Positions 1-5,104 of a stretch of DNA of 8,517 nucleotides are shown here, piece after piece. Position numbers and translations under genes: made by a program. The notes beneath the pieces were generated by a model. The model ran no database searches, was not told the DNA's origin, and saw only the letters and a program-made list of their open reading frames with translations. Origin of the DNA: an uncultured Neomegalonema sp. (GTDB lineage Bacteria > Pseudomonadota > Alphaproteobacteria > Rhodobacterales > Rhodobacteraceae); the NCBI GenBank assembly GCA_937944035.1, contig CALDZQ010000122.1, forward strand, positions 1 through 8,517. The letters are read 5' to 3'. Numbering within the stretch: the first letter of the stretch is position 1; every line of letters starts with the position of its first letter.

Positions 1-168
1 CAGGGCGACGACTTTGTCATAGATCTCGCGCGCCAACAGACGCAGCGGAAAGCCCATGACCCCGGTCTTATGCCCCAGCATCCGCTCGATGGCATAGGTG
101 GTCTTGCCTGTATTTGTGGGGCCGAGTACCGCCGTAACGGTAAAATCCCTCGGATGATGGGCGGTCAT
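1..168 (-). CDS. SUV3-type ATP-dependent helicase, N-terminal fragment (runs off the left edge)
   Basis: Reading the minus strand from the ATG at 168 gives 56 residues that stay open to the window edge. They begin MTAHHPRDFTVTAVLGPTNT and continue GKTTYAIERMLGH, then GVMGFPLRLLAREIYDKV. The stretch GPTNTGKT (residues about 17-24) is a Walker A ATP-binding loop, and the FPLRLLAREIYDKV segment matches the start of SUV3-like superfamily 2 helicases, which alphaproteobacteria encode as large proteins related to the mitochondrial RNA helicase. The expected role is ATP-driven unwinding of RNA, perhaps in RNA turnover, but bacterial members are poorly characterised. A GAAGG sequence about 12 bases upstream can serve as ribosome binding site and no better in-frame start was seen. 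Helicase motifs II-VI lie outside the window, so the assignment rests on motif I and its surroundings. The start of the gene looks intact. Confidence 0.85.
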   Translation of the reverse strand, partial: MTAHHPRDFTVTAVLGPTNTGKTTYAIERMLGHKTGVMGFPLRLLAREIYDKVVAL

Positions 169-349
169 TGTGATGGCAGCCTTCAAGGCGGGGATTGTCG
201 TTGGCTATGATCTAGCGCGTGCGGGCGCGGGGAGCAAATGGAATGGGGTTAAGAGGGGGCAATGAGGTTTCGTGACGGAGCTTGATGCACCGTCTCCCAT
301 TCGCTCCGGCCTTTGTGGGAGAAAGAATTCAACAAATCCTACAGGCGGC

Positions 350-393
350 TTAGAGCACCCTGAACGATATAAGGATCGTTCAGGGTGCTCTAA
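350..393. repeat. Perfect 19-bp-arm palindrome, first half of a dispersed-repeat-like element
   Basis: The left arm TTAGAGCACCCTGAACGAT (350-368) is matched perfectly by its reverse complement at 375-393 around the six-base loop ATAAGG. The sequence that follows, TAACTTCTTGTTTTGGCGCG, resembles from memory the flank of a short interspersed repeat that recurs in intergenic regions of many alphaproteobacteria. I infer that this palindrome and the hairpin at 408-451 form one element. There is no T-run directly after either arm, so it does not look like a standard intrinsic terminator. Whether it occurs elsewhere in this genome cannot be seen from the window. Confidence 0.75.
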
Positions 394-407
394 CTTCTTG
401 TTTTGGC

Positions 408-451
408 GCGTTTTCCGAGTCGGGCAATGAACCCATTGCCCTTGATAACGC
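408..451. repeat. Nested hairpin, second half of the dispersed-repeat-like element
   Basis: GGGCAATG (422-429) and CATTGCCC (434-441) form a perfect 8-bp stem with the loop AACC. They are enclosed by a weaker outer pair, GCGTT (408-412) and AACGC (447-451). Together with the palindrome at 350-393 this gives two adjacent stem-loops in about 100 bases, a layout typical of short mobile palindromic units. Assignment to a repeat family is inference. Confidence 0.6.
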
Positions 452-482
452 TATAAGCTGGGCTGTCTCTCAACCATCACAA

Positions 483-552
483 GCGACCGACGGGTGGGAG
501 CGGAACGCTCCCGCCGTGCGGCGGCGGTCGCGTGTCTGTGCTACGCACAGAC
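483..552. other. Hairpin cluster upstream of the antitoxin remnant
   Basis: Several strong inverted repeats are packed into 70 bases. An outer pair GCGACCG (483-489) and CGGTCGC (525-531) encloses GGGAGCG (496-502) and CGCTCCC (506-512) with a GAA loop; allowing one G-U pair, the inner stem extends to about 10 bp. Immediately after comes GTCTGTGC (534-541) with GCACAGAC (545-552), a perfect 8-bp stem with loop TAC. It lies 25 bases before the ATG of the HigA remnant, so it could be a structured leader, a small RNA or a decayed mobile-element end. No T-run follows. Function unknown. Confidence 0.55.
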
Positions 553-577
553 GGTGCAAACTGGAAGGACCGAAAAA

Positions 578-706
578 ATGTCACTGTTGAAAGCGCCCTC
601 GCATCCGAGCGAGATTTTGCACGAAGAGTTTCTCGTTCCGCTCGACATGACAGCCTATGCGTTGGCAAAAGGCATTCACGTTTCATCTTTCAATTTTGCA
701 CGTTAA
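578..706 (+). pseudogene. higA: Truncated HigA-family antitoxin (N-terminal 42 residues)
   Basis: The frame from the ATG at 578 encodes MSLLKAPSHPSEILHEEFLV, then PLDMTAYALAKGIHVSSFNF and AR, followed by TAA. The pattern HPSEILHEEFL-PL-MTAYALAKGIHVS is the signature start of HigA antitoxins, XRE-type repressors that neutralise a RelE-like HigB mRNA interferase and repress their own operon. Intact members are about 90-100 residues. Here the similarity stops after the first helix of the helix-turn-helix, and the remaining frames to 742 show no continuation, so the recognition helix and dimerisation part are missing. A good ribosome binding site, GGAAGGA about 7 bases upstream, survives. No higB toxin is beside it. 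It is most likely a dead remnant left by deletion; a functional micro-protein is possible but unsupported. Confidence 0.75.
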
Positions 707-715
707 GCATCGCAC

Positions 716-750
716 AAAAAAGGCGGGCTGTCAGGTTAGCCTCACCCGCC
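716..750 (-). terminator. Intrinsic terminator of the symporter-dehydrogenase operon
   Basis: On the minus strand GGCGGG (750-745) pairs with CCCGCC (727-722), followed by six T residues (721-716). A small inner stem, AGG-CTAA-CCT, lies in the loop. The stem's 5' arm sits in the last codons of the dehydrogenase gene and the stop codon (744-742) lies inside the hairpin, so the terminator overlaps the coding end. There is no T-run in the plus direction. Confidence 0.7.
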
Positions 751-1839
751 AAACCGCCCCGCTGACAGGTTCGCGATGATCTCCGGGGGCAGCGCAGGGG
801 CGCGTCCGGTTATCAAATCCGCCGCCAGTTGGGACAATGCGGGGGAGGTTTGGACGCCGTAGCCGCCTTGTCCGGCGAGCCAGAAGAAGCCATCCGCATC
901 GGGGGCGAAACCCGCGACGGGGGTGCGGTCGGGGACGAAGCTGCGCAGACCCGCCCAGCTGCGCTCTACCCGTGTGACCGGAACCGTGACGGCTTGTTCG
1001 TAGCGGTCGAGACCTTCGGCCAGCACCATGTCGTCGGGCCATGCGTCTTGCGGCTCGACCGGGTCTTCGTCGGCGGGGGAGACCATCAGGCGGCCCGCGT
1101 CGGGCTTGGCGTACCATGTTTCGGAGATGTCGCTAATCATCGGCCAAGCACGGATGTCACGGCCCTCAGGAGCGGGCAGGAGGGCGGCGGAGCGGCGCAT
1201 GGGTTGGAGGCCGACGGGGGCGACACCGGCCAGTCCGGCGATGACATCGGCCCATGCTCCGGCGGCGTTGACGAGGATGGGGGCTTCAAAGCGGCCCGCT
1301 GCGGTCTCGACCTGCCAATGCGGGCCGTGCGTTATGGTCAGGACTTCCGCCCCCGTCACAACCTCGCCGCCGGAGGTCCGCAGCAGGCGGGCGAAGCCTT
1401 GCAGCAGGCGGTCCACGTCGATGTCGCTGGCGTCGCGCTCGAAGATGGCGGCGGCGATGGGGTCGGGACGCAGCAGGGGGTGCAGTTCCAATGCTTCTGC
1501 GGCGGTCAGACGCTCCATGTCGGGACAGTCCACGAGCTGGGCCTCCATCGCGGGAAGCTCGTGCTCTTTGGCCACCAACAATTCACCGCGCGGGGAGAGG
1601 ACGGAGGTGTCTGTCATATCCGGCGCGCGCAGCACGGGTTCGCTGGCGGCGTTGAGGGCGCGCAGGGTGGCGTTGCCGTAATTGGCGACGAAGATCGCCG
1701 CAGAGCGACCCGTCGAGTGGTAGCCGATGGCGCTTTCACGTTCGAGGACAATCACATGCGCATCCGCCGCCATACGGGCCGCCGCGCTGATCCCGGCAAT
1801 GCCGCCGCCGATGACGAGAATATCGGCGGTGCGGGTCAC
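742..1839 (-). CDS. FAD-dependent D-amino-acid dehydrogenase, DauA (D-arginine dehydrogenase)-like
   Basis: A 365-residue DAO-fold flavoenzyme, expected to oxidise a D-amino acid to the 2-oxo acid and ammonia and pass electrons to the respiratory chain rather than oxygen. The dinucleotide motif GGGIAG is at residues 11-16, acidic E33 ends the second strand, and YHSTGRSAA (40-48) and NAAGAWADVIAGLAGV (191-206) follow. The closest match from memory is Pseudomonas DauA: the counterparts of its Tyr53, Glu87, Arg222, Tyr249 and Arg305 appear to be Y54, E86, R216, Y243 and R299. DauA His48 aligns with I49, so substrate range may differ. The start is GTG at 1839, chosen because it gives the family N-terminus and overlaps the symporter stop as GTGA; the frame stays open upstream but that part is antisense-like noise within the symporter. 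Last gene of a three-gene operon. Other DAO oxidoreductases are the alternative. Confidence 0.85.
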   Translation of the reverse strand: MTRTADILVIGGGIAGISAAARMAADAHVIVLERESAIGYHSTGRSAAIFVANYGNATLRALNAASEPVLRAPDMTDTSVLSPRGELLVAKEHELPAMEAQLVDCPDMERLTAAEALELHPLLRPDPIAAAIFERDASDIDVDRLLQGFARLLRTSGGEVVTGAEVLTITHGPHWQVETAAGRFEAPILVNAAGAWADVIAGLAGVAPVGLQPMRRSAALLPAPEGRDIRAWPMISDISETWYAKPDAGRLMVSPADEDPVEPQDAWPDDMVLAEGLDRYEQAVTVPVTRVERSWAGLRSFVPDRTPVAGFAPDADGFFWLAGQGGYGVQTSPALSQLAADLITGRAPALPPEIIANLSAGRFGG

Positions 1840-3368
1840 GGGATGTTCCGGCTCAGGCTGCGCAAATCGACCAGCGGGGCAAGGGATGTGCCTGTGGCGC
1901 GATACGGCTCGGTGATGATCGAGACGATGACCGCTGTGGACAGGGACAGGCCGCTGGCGAGCAGGCCCAGTGTGACGGGCATCAGGAAAAACAGCAACAG
2001 CGTAGCGAGCGCACCCGCGATGACTGACCCGATTATTCCGGCGGGTGTCACGCCCGACCACCACAGCACCAGCATCAGCGGAACCAGCAGTGTTGCCGAA
2101 GCGAGGCTGCCGAGCCAGAGGAAGCCATCGACGCTGTCGATGCCGACCGCCATCGCCAGAACAGCGGCAATGAGGACGCCGAGGAACAGCGACCAGCGGA
2201 AGCGGGACAGCAAGCCGCCCGCCGTCTCGCGCTCGACATGCTGATCGAACACCGTCGCCGCCGTCAGGGCCGCACTTCCGGACGCCGCCACAACTGCTGC
2301 AAGAACCGCCGCGCCCGCTGCCGCAAGAAGCCATGCGGGCGGTGCGAGAGCTTGGATGACTTGCGAGACGCTGCGCATCAGATCAGGCGCGGTCGAGCGA
2401 TCGGCAAAAGCGGGCAGCATGTCCGCCGCGCGGGCGGCCACCGCGATGACGGGCAAGGCGCAGACGACCAGCAGCATCAGGAAAACAACCCGCTTGGCAA
2501 TACGGCCCGCAAACTGTGTGTCCGGCTCGGCAAACCAGCGCCCGTGGGTATGGGGCAGAGCCGCCGTGCCGAGCATGACCGTCAGACCGATCAGCACGGC
2601 CCGTCCGGCCTCGATCCGGGAGAAGCCATCTCCGGCGGAGAGGCCGGCCTCCATCACCGCAATCTCGTGCAAAAGCGCGCCGTGGGCGATATGCGGCACG
2701 GGGATGCCAACGGCCTGCACGGACACCCACAATGCGGGGGCCAATGCGCCCAAGCACAGCACACCGAACAGGGCGGCTTGCGCGGGGACGAGGGTTTTCA
2801 ACCCGCCCGGAGAGCCGCTGACCAGCACGAGCAATGCGAGCAGAACCACGACGACAATGGCGGGGGCGGCGAAGGCCTGATCCGCAAATCCCACCGCCAA
2901 CGCGAATTGAACCGCCAGCAACAGGACGCAGAGCGCGTAGACCACCCATGTCATAAACGCCGACGCCTTCGGCCCCGCCCGCCGTCCGATCAAATCGGGC
3001 AGCGACCGCGCACCGGAGGCGATAAGCGCGGGTTGGATCAGCGCCGCAGAAATCACATAACCCGCCAGCAATCCGCCGATGGCGGCAAAGCCCTCAAACC
3101 CCAGCGAGGCGACGGCCATGACGACGCCGATCACGCCGAAACCGGATACCCACTCCGCCGCCGCGCCGGGTGCGGCAAGGGTATAAGCGGGCAGGCCGGG
3201 GCTGAGAAAGGCGTGCGCCTCGCCGACCACGGTGGTCCGGCCGATGGCGACCAGCATCACCAAAATCACCAGCGCGTTCAGCACCATGAGCGCACCCGCC
3301 CCGATGCCCCAGCTGCCCAGAAGCGCCGTGGCGGCAAGCCAGGCGATTGCGGCGGCGGCGAACTTCAC
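1836..3368 (-). CDS. Sodium:solute symporter (SSS family, VC_2705-like large subunit)
   Basis: A 510-residue, very hydrophobic inner-membrane protein with roughly a dozen transmembrane segments, expected to import an organic solute with sodium. Residues around 70-125 (AAEWVSGFGVIG ... GLLAGYVISAALIQP ... SLPDLIGRR) follow the pattern of the VC_2705/ActP-like branch of the SSS family, and GGLKTLVPAQAALFG (about 188-202) and LGTAALPHTHGRWF (about 266-279) match conserved blocks of the same group. The segment AAVVAASGSAALTAATVFDQ lies in the region that carries sodium-binding Ser/Thr in the family. The start is GTG at 3368, with GAGG seven bases upstream, overlapping the small upstream gene by GTGA. 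The stop overlaps the dehydrogenase start in the same way. Substrate is unknown; the DauA-like partner suggests a D-amino acid. Members of this branch usually pair with a small two-helix subunit, as here. Confidence 0.88.
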   Translation of the reverse strand: MKFAAAAIAWLAATALLGSWGIGAGALMVLNALVILVMLVAIGRTTVVGEAHAFLSPGLPAYTLAAPGAAAEWVSGFGVIGVVMAVASLGFEGFAAIGGLLAGYVISAALIQPALIASGARSLPDLIGRRAGPKASAFMTWVVYALCVLLLAVQFALAVGFADQAFAAPAIVVVVLLALLVLVSGSPGGLKTLVPAQAALFGVLCLGALAPALWVSVQAVGIPVPHIAHGALLHEIAVMEAGLSAGDGFSRIEAGRAVLIGLTVMLGTAALPHTHGRWFAEPDTQFAGRIAKRVVFLMLLVVCALPVIAVAARAADMLPAFADRSTAPDLMRSVSQVIQALAPPAWLLAAAGAAVLAAVVAASGSAALTAATVFDQHVERETAGGLLSRFRWSLFLGVLIAAVLAMAVGIDSVDGFLWLGSLASATLLVPLMLVLWWSGVTPAGIIGSVIAGALATLLLFFLMPVTLGLLASGLSLSTAVIVSIITEPYRATGTSLAPLVDLRSLSRNIP

Positions 3369-3583
3369 GACTGATCCTCAGGTGCGGCGGAGGGCGCGCA
3401 GAACGCGGCGACCCAGACCAGCGCAACCGGCAGGCCCAAGCCGACCAGCAGGAACGATACCGGAAAGCCGAAAGCGCTGCCCTTGGTCCAGATCGCACTC
3501 AAAAACGGAAAAGCGATAACCGTCGCGCAAACGACAACAGCGATGAGCGCGGCACGGCGCGGATTGAGGACGAGGGGCGTCAT
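3365..3583 (-). CDS. Small two-helix membrane protein, probable symporter small subunit (DUF4212-like)
   Basis: A 72-residue protein with two predicted membrane helices, about residues 11-30 and 38-63, linked by a short loop IWTKGSAFGFPVSF. The FGFPVSF stretch before the second helix resembles the GFP-SF pattern of DUF4212, the small subunit encoded directly before VC_2705-type sodium:solute symporters. Position supports this: it is the first gene of the operon and its TGA overlaps the symporter GTG by four bases. The ATG at 3583 has GAGG seven bases upstream. The N-terminus is shorter than the usual form as I remember it, and identity is too low to name the family with certainty. The expected role is stabilising or modulating the large subunit in the inner membrane. 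Confidence 0.7.
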   Translation of the reverse strand: MTPLVLNPRRAALIAVVVCATVIAFPFLSAIWTKGSAFGFPVSFLLVGLGLPVALVWVAAFCAPSAAPEDQS

Positions 3584-3619
3584 GGGTGTGCCTCGAATAG
3601 TGCGATCTTTGAGGTCAAG

Positions 3620-3648
3620 GTCACACCACGACTTGATCGCGGGGTGAC
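3620..3648. repeat. Imperfect palindrome resembling alphaproteobacterial dispersed palindromic elements
   Basis: GTCAC (3620-3624) and GTGAC (3644-3648) enclose CC/GG and CGA/TCG pairs with two mismatches, around a centre containing CTTGATCG. The downstream text TTTCGCGGGAATGACTG continues the pattern of the short palindromic repeats seen in intergenic regions of Rickettsiales and other alphaproteobacteria. It lies in the 115-base gap between petR and the symporter operon, where it may also affect readthrough. Family membership is from memory. Confidence 0.5.
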
Positions 3649-3698
3649 AAGGCTTTCGCGGGAATGACTGATAAATTCAGGAATCATCGCGCTCATCC

Positions 3699-4409
3699 TC
3701 AATCCGGGGCCAGCATATAGCCCGCGCCGCGCACGGTTTGCAGGTAGCGGGGGGATTTGGGATCGACTTCGATTTTACGGCGCAGGCGCGTGACCTGCAC
3801 ATCGACGGCGCGCTCCTGTGCGCTCGGCTCCTCATCCCCGCCCATCTCGCCCAGCAGGGCAAGGCGGGAGATCGGCTCGCCGGGGGTGCGGGCCAGAACG
3901 CGCATCATCGCGGATTCGGAGGTGGTCAACTTCAGCGGTGTCCCCTCCCGCCACAACTCGCCGCGCGCCATGTCGTAGCGGCAGATGCCCAGCGACAGCG
4001 CTTTGGGCGGTTCGGGCTTGGCATCGGTCGGGATCACATCAACCACCCGCCTCAGAATTGCGGCGATACGCAACAGCAGCTCGCGCGGTTCAAACGGTTT
4101 GGGCAGGTAATCATCCGCACCGGATTCCAAGCCGTTAATACGGTCATCCAATTCGGCTTTCGCGGTCAGCAGCATGATCGGCGTCGTCAGCGTTTCGCGC
4201 AGGGCGCGCGTCAGGGCCAGACCATCTTCGCCGGGCATCATCACATCGATCACCAGCAGATCGAACGCCAGCAATTCGAGCAACCGCCGCGCATGGGCCG
4301 CATCGCGCGCCGTGGTCACAGCGTAGCCGTTGCGCGAGAGGTATTTCTTCAACAACTCGCGAATGCGTTCATCATCATCAACAACAAGAATATGCGGCGC
4401 ATCACTCAT
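3699..4409 (-). CDS. petR: OmpR-family response regulator, PetR type
   Basis: A 236-residue two-domain regulator. The receiver domain (about 5-120) has the acidic pocket D11-D12-D13, phosphoacceptor D55 in VIDVMMPGEDG, T82 in MLLTAK and K104 in PKPFEPRELLLR. The C-terminal winged helix (about 137-235) has recognition helix RAVDVQVTRLRRKIE and wing YLQTVRGAGY. Sequence and arrangement match PetR of Rhodobacter capsulatus, found next to petP and upstream of the cytochrome bc1 operon there and reported as needed for growth by photosynthesis. Here bc1 genes are absent and ilvE is across the divergent promoter, so targets may differ. No histidine kinase is encoded in the window; how it is phosphorylated is unknown. 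The start ATG at 4409 overlaps the petP stop as ATGA, so translation is probably coupled. No clear terminator follows the stop. Confidence 0.88.
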   Translation of the reverse strand: MSDAPHILVVDDDERIRELLKKYLSRNGYAVTTARDAAHARRLLELLAFDLLVIDVMMPGEDGLALTRALRETLTTPIMLLTAKAELDDRINGLESGADDYLPKPFEPRELLLRIAAILRRVVDVIPTDAKPEPPKALSLGICRYDMARGELWREGTPLKLTTSESAMMRVLARTPGEPISRLALLGEMGGDEEPSAQERAVDVQVTRLRRKIEVDPKSPRYLQTVRGAGYMLAPD

Positions 4410-4957
4410 TCTTTGGTTTCCACATTTCCCGCATCGGCGTTTGAATATACAAAGTCGAGAATGTCATCCCGACGGTCGCTGTCAATCATCAATGCCATAA
4501 CACGGCGGAAACCTTCAACCGCTTCCGGTCCGGCCTCGCGGAATGCGTTGGTCAGGCGCTCACGCTGAGCCAGTGAAAGCTGACCCTCGAACGCGCGTCC
4601 CTCCTCCGTCAGATAGAGCAGGCGCTTGCGCCGGTCGTCGGCCCCCGTCTCCGACCGGACCAGCCCGTCCGCGATGAGAGGTTTGAGCACACGGGCGAGG
4701 GATTGCTTGGTGATCGCGAGGATCTCCAGCAGGCCCGCCACGCTGATCCCCGGCTGTCGCCCGATGAAGTGCAAAGTGCGGTGATGGGCGCGTCCGTAAT
4801 CGCGTCCGGTCAGCAGTTTGTCGGCATCTTCGGTGAAATCGCGGTAGGCGAAAAACATCAACTCCGCGCCTTGCCGCAGCTTTCGCTCGGTCAGGAACAG
4901 ACGGTCATCACCCCGTGGCGGGGCGCGTCTGAGGGAAGGGGAACTGAAATCGGCCAT
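4406..4957 (-). CDS. petP: MarR-family transcriptional regulator, PetP type
   Basis: A 183-residue winged-helix regulator expected to bind DNA as a dimer. The block LRQGAELMFFAYRDFT (about 27-42) followed by YGRAHHRTLHFIGRQPGISV and LLEILAITKQSLARVLKPL is characteristic of PetP, the MarR-like partner of PetR. ITKQSLARVLKPL is the recognition helix, and TGADDRRKRLLYLTEEG the wing with its D-x-R-x-x-R signature. Length is as expected for PetP. The ATG at 4957 lies about 30 bases downstream of the predicted transcription start; the ribosome binding site, GTGAAAG, is weak. A 25-bp inverted repeat between promoter and gene is a likely self-binding site. Despite the older idea that PetP/PetR form a two-component pair, PetP is not a kinase. 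Cotranscribed and translationally coupled with petR. Confidence 0.87.
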   Translation of the reverse strand: MADFSSPSLRRAPPRGDDRLFLTERKLRQGAELMFFAYRDFTEDADKLLTGRDYGRAHHRTLHFIGRQPGISVAGLLEILAITKQSLARVLKPLIADGLVRSETGADDRRKRLLYLTEEGRAFEGQLSLAQRERLTNAFREAGPEAVEGFRRVMALMIDSDRRDDILDFVYSNADAGNVETKE

Positions 4958-4970
4958 GCGGCTTTCACAA

Positions 4971-4995
4971 TTTACGTCAGGAGTGTTGACATAAA
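4971..4995. promoter_or_regulatory. Candidate operator: 25-bp inverted repeat between petP and ilvE
   Basis: TTTACGTCA (4971-4979) and TGACATAAA (4987-4995) are reverse complements at eight of nine positions, separated by seven bases. The size suits a dimeric MarR-type regulator. It lies directly downstream of, and touches, the predicted petP -10 box, a position that would block petP transcription, and it contains a TTGACA hexamer (4986-4991) facing ilvE. Binding by PetP is inference. Confidence 0.55.
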
Positions 4996-5022
4996 AATAG
5001 CCGACTGTTAGCCCTCACGCAA
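4994..5022 (-). promoter_or_regulatory. Candidate petP-petR promoter
   Basis: On the minus strand TTGCGT (5022-5017) is followed after exactly 17 bases by TATTTT (4999-4994). This predicts transcription starting near 4987, about 30 bases before the petP ATG. Matches are partial: three of six in the -35 and four of six in the -10. Confidence 0.4.
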
Positions 5023-5104
5023 GATAAAGTATGAAAACCGTCCATTTGAGTGAGAATCGATCTTCAGTCTCAAGTAACGGACGCAAGCGGGAACGGACAA
5101 TCCG

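Larger units (their letters stand above)
169..577. other. Non-coding gap of about 410 bases between helicase start and antitoxin remnant
   Basis: No convincing protein is encoded here on either strand; open frames crossing it are rich in Arg and Ala and look like no known family. The left part, 169-349, should hold the helicase promoter on the minus strand, but I see no clear -35/-10 pair and nothing else recognisable. The right part is unusually structured: a two-hairpin repeat at 350-451 and a hairpin cluster at 483-552, each listed separately. No RelE/HigB-type toxin frame is present, although the remnant that follows would normally have one beside it. Confidence 0.6.

Noticed and set aside
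829..2244. Long plus-strand open frame of 471 codons opposite the dehydrogenase and symporter
   Set aside because: It is the antisense of well-supported genes, is low-complexity (Gly, Ala, His, Arg) and shows no family features. High GC explains its length.
1840..2334. Upstream extension of the dehydrogenase frame (adding 165 residues before the GTG)
   Set aside because: The extension lies inside the symporter gene in another frame, has an Arg/Gly/Cys-rich composition unlike a protein, and the flavoenzyme fold begins properly at the GTG at 1839.
5009..5014. -10 box for ilvE paired with the TTGACA at 4986
   Set aside because: At 17-base spacing the hexamer is TAGCCC, a poor match, so the TTGACA is reported only as part of the inverted repeat and not as a promoter.
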